The position numbers and the translations under genes were made by a program. Below, one piece after another: positions 35,408-43,415 of a stretch of DNA of 64,000 bases. Numbering within the stretch: position 1 is the first letter of the stretch; each line of letters begins with the position of its first letter. Source of the stretch: Dyella_B sp036746095 (GTDB taxonomy: Bacteria > Pseudomonadota > Gammaproteobacteria > Xanthomonadales > Rhodanobacteraceae). The stretch is taken from contig NZ_DAIOEU010000013.1 in assembly GCF_036746095.1 (NCBI RefSeq), positions 22,283-86,282 of the forward strand. Reading direction: 5' to 3'. The notes beneath the pieces were generated by a model. That model was not told the origin of the DNA, did not search any database, and worked only from the letters and a program-made list of their open reading frames with translations.

Positions 35408-36358
35408 TCAAACATAGCGGTCAGCCAGCCGATCCGTCGCGTGCACCAGCACATCGACAATCGCCGGTTCCGACGCCGCGTGCCCGGCGAGCACAACGTG
35501 GAAATCCGCCTCCGGCCAGCCCGCCGCCAGATCGAACGCGTTCTTGACCGGACAGATGATGTCGTAGCGGCCGTGCACGATGGTGGTGGGAATATGGCGC
35601 AGCTTCTCCACCTCGCGCAGCAACTGTCCGGGTTCAAGGAACGCATGTTGGCGGAAATAGTAAGCCTCGATGCGTGCGAGGCTGAGCGCCACTTCCGGCG
35701 CGGCAAAGCTTGCCTCGGTTTCCGGACTTTCTTCGAGCGTGATGCCGGCGCCTTCCCACGCACCCCAGGTTTTGGCGGCTCGAAGCCTTACGTTTTCGTC
35801 GTCGCTGGTGAGCCGCTTCCAATACGCTTCCAGCATGTGGCTGCGTTCTTCTTCCGGTATGGCTGCGGCGTAGCGCTGCCATTTTTCGGGAAGGATCCAC
35901 GATGCGCCACCTTCTTCGTAGTACCAGCGGACCTCTTCCGGGCGGCACAGGAAAATACCGCGCAAGACCAGGCCCAGCACGCGTTCGGGATGCGTCTGCG
36001 CATAGGCAAGTGCCAGCGTGGAGCCCCACGAGCCGCCGAACACCACCCATCGCTCGATAGCCATCTGCTCGCGAATGGCTTCGATATCCGACACCAGGTG
36101 CCAGGTGGTGTTGTCGGTGAGATCGGCAAACGGCGTGGAACGCCCCGCGCCGCGCTGGTCGAACAGCACGATGCGATAGCGTTGCGGATCGAAAAAGCGG
36201 CGGTGATACGGCGCCAGCCCGGCACCCGGGCCGCCATGCAGGAAGACTACCGGCAAGCCTTCCGGGTTGCCGCATTCTTCGACGTAGAGTGTATGCCGGC
36301 TATCCACCGCGATGCGATGCGTGCGATACGGTTCGATCTCGGGATACATCGTGCGCAT
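35408..36358 (-). CDS. pip: Proline iminopeptidase
   Basis: S33 alpha/beta hydrolase that releases N-terminal proline from peptides. 316 residues. Oxyanion HGGPGAG at 41-47, nucleophile Ser110 in GGSWGSTLALAY, DQRGAGRS, and a C-terminal GRYDIICP (acid) and AGHAASEP (His) complete the triad. ATG 36358 has AAGGA 6 nt upstream; ATG 36373 is the alternative. Cytoplasmic. Confidence 0.95.
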   Translation of the reverse strand: MRTMYPEIEPYRTHRIAVDSRHTLYVEECGNPEGLPVVFLHGGPGAGLAPYHRRFFDPQRYRIVLFDQRGAGRSTPFADLTDNTTWHLVSDIEAIREQMAIERWVVFGGSWGSTLALAYAQTHPERVLGLVLRGIFLCRPEEVRWYYEEGGASWILPEKWQRYAAAIPEEERSHMLEAYWKRLTSDDENVRLRAAKTWGAWEGAGITLEESPETEASFAAPEVALSLARIEAYYFRQHAFLEPGQLLREVEKLRHIPTTIVHGRYDIICPVKNAFDLAAGWPEADFHVVLAGHAASEPAIVDVLVHATDRLADRYV

Positions 36359-36451
36359 GGTTGTCCTTGGCATGTGGGCGGGAATGAAATTCCGGCATTC
36401 GGAAGTTGTCGGATGGCTGGAATCATCATCCCAGCCTGCGCGTCGCTGCGA

Positions 36452-36967
36452 TCAGCGAACTCGGTCTTCAGAAAGCGAACGCGCCGCATCCCACATGCCG
36501 CGTGTGATGGCGCGGTTCGCATGCGGTGTCTGCAGCACGATCAAGGTGGTGGTGCTGACACTCGAGTGAATTTTCAACAAGCGATCGAGCACGGATTCCA
36601 GGTGATTGATCGACATCGCCACCACGCGCAGCAGCGCCGAATCTTCGCCGGCGAGGCGGCGGCAATCGAGCACTTCCGGGATGTCGGTGACGAGCTTGCC
36701 CATGCGCGCGCAGGTGCCGCCGTCGCAACGCACGCGCACCATCGCTTCGATGCCGAAACCCATGCGCTTGGGTTCGACCACGGCGCGGTACCCGGCGATG
36801 ATGCCGGCTTCTTCCATGCGCTTGATGCGCTCGGCCACCGCCGGCGCGGACAGCCGCACCTTGCGGCCCAGCTCGGCGTAGCCCGTGCGGGCATCCTGTT
36901 GCAGGGCTTCGAGCAACTGCCAATCCTTGGCGTCCCAATCGGGTTTCGATTCGTAGGTCACGGCCAC
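36452..36967 (-). CDS. Lrp/AsnC-family transcriptional regulator
   Basis: 171 residues: N-terminal winged helix (LLEALQQDARTGYAELGRKV, SAPAVAERIKRMEEAGIIAGY) and a C-terminal RAM ligand domain (VRVRCDGGTCARMGKLV, LHRVVAM-like VVAMSINHLESVLDRLL). The start is GTG 36967. It is divergent from an EamA exporter 116 bp away; Lrp-type regulators often control the adjacent amino-acid exporter. Confidence 0.9.
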   Translation of the reverse strand: MAVTYESKPDWDAKDWQLLEALQQDARTGYAELGRKVRLSAPAVAERIKRMEEAGIIAGYRAVVEPKRMGFGIEAMVRVRCDGGTCARMGKLVTDIPEVLDCRRLAGEDSALLRVVAMSINHLESVLDRLLKIHSSVSTTTLIVLQTPHANRAITRGMWDAARSLSEDRVR

Positions 36968-37083
36968 GGGTTGCTATTTCGATCGATGGCGAAACATGGG
37001 GATGGACTTCGGATGCATTATTCCTCACTCGCCAGCCTAAGGCTAGGATTTATCTCATCCCGGTTCTCCATGTGGATCGACCC

Positions 37084-38007
37084 ATGAACAGTCACGAGCG
37101 CCTCGACGGGCGTGCGCTCATCTACATTGCCATTGCACTGGTTACCTGGTCGTCCGCGTACGCGGCGATCGCGTATGCGCTGGCCTCCTTCACCCCTGGC
37201 GAGGTGGCGCTGGCGCGTCTGGCCATCGGCTCGCTGTGCTTCGTGGTCTTGCTGCGGGCACGCCGCGCCGCGCTGCCCCGGCGCAGCGATTGGCTGCAGC
37301 TCGCAGTGCTGGGTGTGTTCGGCCTCACGGCTTATCACCTGTGCCTCAACTATGCGGAAACGCGTATCGCCAGCGGCACGGCATCGATCCTGATTTCCCT
37401 GGTGCCGGCGGTAACCGCTGCACTGTCGGCGTTGTGGATCGGCGAGCGCATCACGCCGCGCAGCGCGCTGGGTCTCGGCGTGGCCTTGCTCGGCGTGGTG
37501 CTGGTGGTGCTCACCAGCGGCGAGCAAGTGCGCTTCCAGCCGATGGCGGCGCTGGTGTTGATCAGCGTGCTCGCCTCCGCCGTGTTCTTCGTTGGGCAGA
37601 AGCCGTTGTTCGCGCGCAACGACATGATTGGTGTGACGACATTCGGCTTTCTCGCCGGCACCTTGGGCGCCGTACCGTTCGGCCTCGGTTTGCCGCATGC
37701 CTTGACGCTGGCGCCCTGGTCGCACATCGCTGCGCTGATATGGCTGGGCATTGCGCCGACCTTCGTCGGATATCTCACCTGGAACGCGGCATTGAAGCGT
37801 GCGCCGGCGTCGCAGGTCACCAGCTTTATTTATTTCTCACCGCCGATTGCCGTGCTGATTGGCTGGGTGTGGCTGGGTGAGCAGCCGGGCTGGCTGACCC
37901 TGTTCGGTGGCGCGATTACCGTGGGCGGCGTTGCGCTGGCCAATGCCAAGCGGCGCGCGCCAGCGCCGGCCATGCCGGTGGAACCGGCCGCCGCCAAGGA
38001 ATGTTGA
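37084..38007 (+). CDS. EamA/DMT-family transporter
   Basis: 307 residues with ten predicted membrane helices in two EamA repeats (about 12-140 and 150-285); WIGERITPRSALGLG and VWLGEQPGWLTLFGGA mark the end of each repeat. Likely exports a metabolite or amino acid across the inner membrane. ATG 37084 was preferred over GTG 37072. Divergent from the Lrp regulator, which may sense the same compound. Confidence 0.88.
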   Translation: MNSHERLDGRALIYIAIALVTWSSAYAAIAYALASFTPGEVALARLAIGSLCFVVLLRARRAALPRRSDWLQLAVLGVFGLTAYHLCLNYAETRIASGTASILISLVPAVTAALSALWIGERITPRSALGLGVALLGVVLVVLTSGEQVRFQPMAALVLISVLASAVFFVGQKPLFARNDMIGVTTFGFLAGTLGAVPFGLGLPHALTLAPWSHIAALIWLGIAPTFVGYLTWNAALKRAPASQVTSFIYFSPPIAVLIGWVWLGEQPGWLTLFGGAITVGGVALANAKRRAPAPAMPVEPAAAKEC

Positions 38008-38065
38008 ATCGCCATGCATGCCGCATGGATCATCGCTTGATCGACTCGCCTTGGGAGAAAGCTGG

Positions 38066-38755
38066 ATGTACACGCTCTACATCGCCAACAAGAATTACTC
38101 CTCCTGGTCGCTGCGGCCGTGGGTGCTGCTGACGGAGCTGAGTATTCCGTTCGAGGAAAAACTTACGCCATTCCACGGCGGCACCTCGGCGAGCTGGGAC
38201 GCCTTTCGCAATTTTTCTCCTACCGGCAAAGTGCCGTGCCTGCATGATGGCGATACGGTGGTGTGGGAGTCGCTATCCATCGTCGAATACGTGGCGGAAA
38301 GCCATCCGCGCGTGTGGCCGGCTGATGCGCGCGCCAGGGCATGGGCGCGCAGTGCGGCGGCGGAGATGCATGCCGGTTTCCAGGAACTGCGTTCGCGCTG
38401 CCCGATGAATTGCGGCATTCGCATGCGCTTGCATGACATGCCGCCTGGCCTCGCACGTGACGTTGCACGCTTGCAGGAGCTATGGAACGAAGGCTTGCAG
38501 CGCTTCGGTGGTCCCTTTCTGGCCGGCCACGCCTTCACCGCCGTCGATGCGTTCTATGCGCCGGTGGTCTTCCGCATCCAGAGCTATAACCTTGCCGTTG
38601 ATGATGCGTGCAAGGCTTACGTGCAACGCATGCTGGCCTTGTCTTCGATGCGTCGCTGGTACGAGGCCGGGTTACTGGAAACCTGGCGGGATGCCGACCA
38701 CGAGCAGGAGACGCTGCAGCAGGGCGTACTGCTGGAAGATCTGCGCGTCGCCTGA
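38066..38755 (+). CDS. Glutathione S-transferase family protein
   Basis: 229 residues: thioredoxin-like N-terminal domain (YIANKNYSSWSLRPWVLL, SPTGKVPCL, ESLSIVEYVAE) and helical C-terminal domain (FLAGHAFTAVDAFYAPVVFR). The NYSSWS stretch with Ser fits bacterial beta/zeta-like GSTs. ATG 38066 has GGGAG 9 nt upstream. Substrate unknown. Confidence 0.9.
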   Translation: MYTLYIANKNYSSWSLRPWVLLTELSIPFEEKLTPFHGGTSASWDAFRNFSPTGKVPCLHDGDTVVWESLSIVEYVAESHPRVWPADARARAWARSAAAEMHAGFQELRSRCPMNCGIRMRLHDMPPGLARDVARLQELWNEGLQRFGGPFLAGHAFTAVDAFYAPVVFRIQSYNLAVDDACKAYVQRMLALSSMRRWYEAGLLETWRDADHEQETLQQGVLLEDLRVA

Positions 38756-38791
38756 TGCGTAGGCTGGGATGAAATCCCGGCCCCACATAGG

Positions 38792-38819
38792 CATCATTCC
38801 CGCGAGAGCGGGAATGATG
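38792..38819. terminator. Palindrome between convergent GST and ubiE genes
   Basis: Perfect 12-bp arms CATCATTCCCGC / GCGGGAATGATG around GAGA, placed 36 bp after the GST stop and 19 bp after the ubiE stop. No T-run, so a REP-like hairpin that may serve as a weak bidirectional terminator. A second partial REP motif (TAGGCTGGGATGAAATCCC) precedes it. Confidence 0.5.
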
Positions 38820-38838
38820 GCCATGGCGCGCGGTTCAA

Positions 38839-39588
38839 TCAGAACTTGTAGCCGCGATGGATCGCCACGATGCCATTGCTGAGATTGCGCACTTCCACGC
38901 GCTCGAAGCCCGCGTTCTCCATCATGCCCTTCAGCATGTCTTGATCCGGATGCTTGCGGATCGACTCGGCCAGGTACTGGTAGCTGCCTGCATCACGCGC
39001 GAACAACTGGCCCAACCGCGGCAGCACCTGGAAGGAATGGAAGTCGTACAGCTTGCTGAAAAGCTCGTTGCGCACCTTGGAAAATTCCAGCACCAAGGCG
39101 CGGCCGCCGGGTTTGAGCACGCGGCAGATATCGGCCAGCGCCTTGTCCTTGTCGGTGACGTTACGCAGGCCGAAGGCCATGGTCACCGCGTCGAAGCTGT
39201 TGTCCGGAAAGGGCAGCGCCTCGGCGTTCAACTGCGTCCAGCGCAGGCCGGACACCATCCCCCGATCCGTCATGCGATCGCGGCCGACGCTGAGCATGGC
39301 TGCGTTGATGTCGCCTACCACCACGTCGCCCTTGTCGCCCACGACCGGTTTGACCAGCGCCGCGATATCGCCGGTACCTCCGGCCAGATCCAGTACGCGA
39401 TCGCCCGGGCGAATGCCGCTGATGCTGACGAAGTAGCGTTTCCACACGCGGTGGATGCCGAACGACATCAGGTCGTTCATCAGGTCGTAATTGCGGGCGA
39501 CCGAGGTAAATACCTGGCCGACCAGTTTCTGTTTTTCGGCGACCGGCACGTCGCGGAAGCCGAAATGGGTGGTGGGCTGCTCGCTCAT
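38839..39588 (-). CDS. ubiE: Demethylmenaquinone/2-polyprenyl-methoxybenzoquinol methyltransferase UbiE
   Basis: C-methyltransferase of ubiquinone synthesis. 249 residues. THFGFRDVPVAEKQ at the start, SAM loop VLDLAGGTGDIA near 66, NAEALPFPDNSFD, GLRNVTDKDKAL, and the C-terminal NLSNGIVAIHRGYKF are UbiE signatures. ATG 39588 starts the conserved region; a much longer open frame (to 39813) runs across the next gene's start. Divergent from the DsrE-like gene. Confidence 0.96.
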   Translation of the reverse strand: MSEQPTTHFGFRDVPVAEKQKLVGQVFTSVARNYDLMNDLMSFGIHRVWKRYFVSISGIRPGDRVLDLAGGTGDIAALVKPVVGDKGDVVVGDINAAMLSVGRDRMTDRGMVSGLRWTQLNAEALPFPDNSFDAVTMAFGLRNVTDKDKALADICRVLKPGGRALVLEFSKVRNELFSKLYDFHSFQVLPRLGQLFARDAGSYQYLAESIRKHPDQDMLKGMMENAGFERVEVRNLSNGIVAIHRGYKF

Positions 39589-39712
39589 GCGCGCATGGTA
39601 CAGGATGCATCGAGCGAATAAATCGGCCTTATCTGTCATATAGGCAACATGAAGTGGCCTGATGGCGCCGGCCGGCGTAGCCTTCGCGCTGACTTCACGA
39701 CGGGACGAGAAC

Positions 39713-40252
39713 ATGAAGCCTTCGATTTCGCTGTTTTGCAGCATCGGCCTGCTCGCTTGCACCGCAGTAGCGGCCCAGGGCGCAGCACCACAAGTGATCA
39801 CCGCGGCCGGCAATTACCATTCCTTGCCCAAGGCGGCGTATCAGCCCAATCCGGCGAACACGTACAAAGTGGTGTTTTCGCTGACCAAGGGCAGCGAGAA
39901 GCCCGGTGAGGTCAACCCCGCACTGGAGCGCGTGGCGCGTACCGTGAACCTTTACGCCTCCGCCGGCGTGCCGCTGGATCATCTGAAATTCGTGGCCGTG
40001 GCCTACGGTCCGGCCACCCCGGTCGTGCTCGACGATGAGCACTACAAGGCGCAGTTCGGCGTGGCCAACCCCAACCTTCCCGTGATCGCGCAATTGCACA
40101 AGGCGGGCGTGGATGTGGCGGTATGCGGCCAGGCGATGGCCGAGCATCACTATCCGAATGAGTGGGCCGGCAAGGACGTGACGATCAGCTTGTCCGCGCT
40201 GACCACGATTACCGAGCTGGAACAGCAGGGCTATGTCCTGATGCCGCTTTAA
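39713..40252 (+). CDS. Exported DsrE-family protein
   Basis: 179 residues. Signal peptide (SLFCSIGLLACTAVAAQG), then a DsrE/DsrF-like fold: TYKVVFSLTKG, ARTVNLYASAGVPLDHLKFVAV, and Cys138 in VDVAVCGQAM, at the place of the sulfur-carrying cysteine of DsrE. ATG 39713 precedes the signal. First gene of a four-gene unit (17 bp to the next gene) whose last member is TsdA-like, so periplasmic sulfur handling is likely. Confidence 0.85.
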   Translation: MKPSISLFCSIGLLACTAVAAQGAAPQVITAAGNYHSLPKAAYQPNPANTYKVVFSLTKGSEKPGEVNPALERVARTVNLYASAGVPLDHLKFVAVAYGPATPVVLDDEHYKAQFGVANPNLPVIAQLHKAGVDVAVCGQAMAEHHYPNEWAGKDVTISLSALTTITELEQQGYVLMPL

Positions 40253-40269
40253 GCCGGAGCGCCAGACTC

Positions 40270-41208
40270 ATGTCATTGCGTTATGGAAAACTGTCGCTGG
40301 CGGCATTGCTGGCGGTTGCCTGCGGTGTTGCATGCGCCGCCCAGTCGAACTATCTGCCACCGTGGAATCCGGCGCCGGCAGGCGGCGTGTCGTTCTCGGT
40401 GCCGCCGTTCGATGCCATTGCCGATCTGCATGGCGACCTTGCCGATCCGCAGTTGACGGTGTTCTTCGCCGGCAATCAATTCATGGTGGTGCACGATCTG
40501 GTGGAAGCGTTCAAGCAACGCTATCCACGGTATCGGCGCGTGTTCGTGGAAACCTTGCCGCCAGGCATCCTGGCCAAGCAGATCGAAACCGGCTCGCTGG
40601 TGATGGGCAATCTGCGTATTGCGTTGAAGCCGGACATTTTCACCAGCGGCAAAGGTTCGATCGGCGAACTGCAAAAGCAGCACGGCTGGTTTGCCGATAC
40701 GATCGACTACGCACGCAATCCGCTGGCCATCATGGTGGCGAAGGGCAATCCCAAGCACATCGAAGGCTTGCAGGATCTTGGCCGAGCCGACATACGCGTC
40801 AGCATGCCCAATCCGCAGTGGGAAGGTATCGCCAGGCAGATCGAAGCCAGCTATCGCAAGGCCGGTGGCGATGCGCTGGACCGCGCCATCATGGACCACA
40901 AAGTGAAGGACGGCAGCACGTATCTCACGCGCATCCATCATCGCGAATCGCCGCTGCGCATTCTGCAGGGCGAATCGGATGCGGCGCCGGTGTGGTCGAC
41001 CGAAGCGTATTTCCAGCAGCAGGTGCTGCATCATCCGGTGGAAACGGTTGCGATACCGGCGGCGCAGAACGTCACGGCCACGTACACCGCGGCACGCATG
41101 AACGATGCGCCGCACGAACAGGCTGCCAAGGATTTCCTCGCCTTCATGGCTTCCGCCGAAGCACAGGCGATCTATCGCAAGTATGGCTTCCAGCCGGCGC
41201 AGCCATGA
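40270..41208 (+). CDS. Periplasmic solute-binding protein (ModA-like type II fold)
   Basis: 312 residues. Signal peptide (LSLAALLAVACGVACAAQ). The mature part fits extracellular solute-binding proteins: VFFAGNQFMVVHDLVEAF, LVMGNLRIALKPDIF, YARNPLAIMVAKGNP, and a C-terminal KDFLAFMASAEAQAIYRKYGF. No ABC permease or ATPase is adjacent, so it may deliver a ligand to the cytochromes rather than to a transporter. Overlaps the next gene by 4 bp. Confidence 0.82.
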   Translation: MSLRYGKLSLAALLAVACGVACAAQSNYLPPWNPAPAGGVSFSVPPFDAIADLHGDLADPQLTVFFAGNQFMVVHDLVEAFKQRYPRYRRVFVETLPPGILAKQIETGSLVMGNLRIALKPDIFTSGKGSIGELQKQHGWFADTIDYARNPLAIMVAKGNPKHIEGLQDLGRADIRVSMPNPQWEGIARQIEASYRKAGGDALDRAIMDHKVKDGSTYLTRIHHRESPLRILQGESDAAPVWSTEAYFQQQVLHHPVETVAIPAAQNVTATYTAARMNDAPHEQAAKDFLAFMASAEAQAIYRKYGFQPAQP

Positions 41209-41867
41209 GTGCGCTGCGCATCGCGTTGTTTGTGTGCGGCGCGCTGATGGCGAATGCCGCGCGCGCGGATGCGCCGGATGGCGCCACGCTGGCCAGGCAA
41301 GGCAACGGCCACGGCGTGGCGCCATGCATGGCTTGCCATGCTGCGGATGGTGGCGGACAGGCGGCAGCCGGCTTCCCGCGTCTGGCGGGATTGCCGCAGG
41401 CGTACTTGCGCAAGCAGTTGAACGATTTCGCCAACGGCTCGCGCGTCAATGCCACCATGCAGCCAGTGGCAAGCGGTTTGACGAATGTAGAGCGCGATGC
41501 CGTTGCCGCTTACTACGCCAAATTGCCGGTACCGTCGACGACGTTGCCGGCGGCAGCTTCGAACGGCAATGCACAACTCGCGCAAACGCTCGCGACGCGC
41601 GGACGCTGGTCAAAAGGCATGCCCGCTTGCGAGCAATGCCATGGTCCGGGCGGCATGGGTGTTGGCGATCATTTTCCGCCGCTGGCCGGGCAATCCGCGC
41701 TTTATCTCAGTAATCAGTTGCATGCCTGGCAGCAAGGAGCCCGGCGCAACGATCCGTTGCAATTGATGCAGACCGTTGCCGGTAAGTTGAGTGAGGCCGA
41801 TATCGCCGCGATCAGCGCGTGGTACGCCGTGCAGCCCGCGACGTTGACGAAGGAGTCGCAGCCATGA
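41205..41867 (+). CDS. Dihaem cytochrome c4-like protein
   Basis: 220 residues. Signal peptide (ALRIALFVCGALMANAARA), then two class I c-type haem domains with CMACH (41-45) and CEQCH (142-146); each half has FPRLAGLP / FPPLAGQSALYL and a distal Met candidate (ATMQPVA, LQLMQTVA). This is the build of cytochrome c4 and of TsdB, the partner of TsdA. It overlaps both neighbours by 4 bp. Confidence 0.9.
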   Translation: MSALRIALFVCGALMANAARADAPDGATLARQGNGHGVAPCMACHAADGGGQAAAGFPRLAGLPQAYLRKQLNDFANGSRVNATMQPVASGLTNVERDAVAAYYAKLPVPSTTLPAAASNGNAQLAQTLATRGRWSKGMPACEQCHGPGGMGVGDHFPPLAGQSALYLSNQLHAWQQGARRNDPLQLMQTVAGKLSEADIAAISAWYAVQPATLTKESQP

Positions 41868-42793
41868 GGTGCTGGCAATGGATGGTGATAACGGTATCGC
41901 TTGCACTTGCGGCGTGCCATCAGCCTGAGCCGCCAGCGGCATCCTCAGAATCACATGCGCCAACCGCCATAGCCCCAGCGCCAAAGCCAGTTGGCTCTTT
42001 CGAACCGCCGGCGGAATCGTCGATACCCAATGACGAATTCGGCAAGCAGATCGCACTGGGCAGGCAGGTCTTTACCGACACCAGCCGCTACGCCAAAACC
42101 TATGTCGGCAATCAACTGAATTGCGAAAACTGCCATCTCGATGCTGGCCGTCTTGCACACAGTGCACCGATGTGGGGTGCCTACCCCATGTATCCCGCGT
42201 ATCGCGCCAAGAATCATCACGTCAACACATTTGCCGAACGCCTGCAGGGCTGCTTCCAGTACAGCATGAACGGCAAGGCGCCGCCGCTAGGTGATGACGT
42301 GCTGGTGGCACTGGAAGCGTATGCCTACTGGATGTCGAAAAACGAACCGATCGGTGTCGCACCGCCGGGACACGGCTACCTGAAATTACCCAAGCCGGCA
42401 CAAACGCCTGATTACGCTCGCGGCGAAGCAGTGTTTAAGCGCGATTGCGCGCTGTGCCACGGCGACAACGGCCAAGGCCAGCGCGTTGCCGACCGCACGA
42501 TCTTCCCTCCGCTATGGGGTGCGCAATCCTTCAATTGGGGCGCCGGCATGGAACGGCTCGACAACGCCTCCGGCTTTATCAAGGCCAATATGCCGTTGGG
42601 TCGCGGCAATATGCTCACTGACCAGGATGCGTGGGACGTGGCGTATTTCATGAATGCGCATGAGCGTCCGCAGGATCCGCGCTTCAAAGGTTCGGTTGCG
42701 GGGACGCGCAAGGCGTATCACGACACGCCGGAATCGTTGTATGGCTTGAACGTCAACGGCAAGGTGCTAGGTCAGGGCGTAGCCAACCCCTGA
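41864..42793 (+). CDS. tsdA: TsdA-like dihaem cytochrome c lipoprotein
   Basis: 309 residues. Lipoprotein signal ending LAAC (Cys18), then a Pro/Ala linker. Haem 1 CENCH (87-91), haem 2 CALCH (195-199). The stretch ERLQGCFQYSMNGKAPP places Cys130 where TsdA has its distal haem-1 cysteine ligand, a mark of thiosulfate dehydrogenases. Distal Met for haem 2 is probably Met243 or Met250. Expected reaction: thiosulfate to tetrathionate (or the reverse), passing electrons to the c4-like protein encoded next to it. Last gene of the operon; substrate not proven. Confidence 0.8.
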   Translation: MRCWQWMVITVSLALAACHQPEPPAASSESHAPTAIAPAPKPVGSFEPPAESSIPNDEFGKQIALGRQVFTDTSRYAKTYVGNQLNCENCHLDAGRLAHSAPMWGAYPMYPAYRAKNHHVNTFAERLQGCFQYSMNGKAPPLGDDVLVALEAYAYWMSKNEPIGVAPPGHGYLKLPKPAQTPDYARGEAVFKRDCALCHGDNGQGQRVADRTIFPPLWGAQSFNWGAGMERLDNASGFIKANMPLGRGNMLTDQDAWDVAYFMNAHERPQDPRFKGSVAGTRKAYHDTPESLYGLNVNGKVLGQGVANP

Positions 42794-43415
42794 TCAATGG
42801 CCTGATTCAGGCTGAGCGACCTGTGGCACTTCCATCAATACCCTCATGCGCGATGGCTAAGCTCATCTAGAAGCGCGCGACGGCTTCATGAAGCCCTGCC
42901 ATCAACTTGCCTCAACCACGTTCGGCGAGAGACTGTCTCGATCTTCCTATCGGTCTTGTACCGGCTCGATGCATACACGGCCCGGATCGTCGCCGGTAAC
43001 CAACCGATCAATGTGATTTGGAATCAGGCAGATCACCCCTGTCCTTGCCCTGTCGATGGTGAAACATGAGTTCCGCTTGGTCAGCGCGCGACTTCCATAT
43101 ATCAACAACTGAAGAGTGAAGTAGCAATGCTTGCTTTTTGAGTCGCAGCGCACCGGGCCTCACGGCCGGGTGGTAGATGCGCATGCAGCGGCCAAGCGGA
43201 AGTGACATGCATGCTGCATGCTGGCTGGCGAAAAAACTATCCGTCCATGCCCTGCAAACAGCGTCAACCTTTACTGACAGAGCGATACGTCTCAATCGTC
43301 TTAGGCTTGAAGGATTGGCACAGTCGCCGGCTGTCGCCGACCCCATCGCATGATTGGAACCCCATGCTGAAGGAGCGTTGCACGTGGCATGGCTTCATCG
43401 CAGGCAAGGATAACG
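42794..43415. other. Intergenic region, no gene seen
   Basis: About 620 bp between the TsdA-like gene and the MASE1 sensor. Small open frames on both strands lack ribosome sites and family resemblance. A short CCTGA/TCAGG hairpin follows the tsdA-like stop at 42791-42813. The AAGGA at 43406-43410 is the ribosome site of the next gene. Confidence 0.5.

Noticed and set aside
42947..43346. Small frames in the gap before the MASE1 gene
   Set aside because: No ribosome site, no family resemblance, and overlapping frames on both strands.
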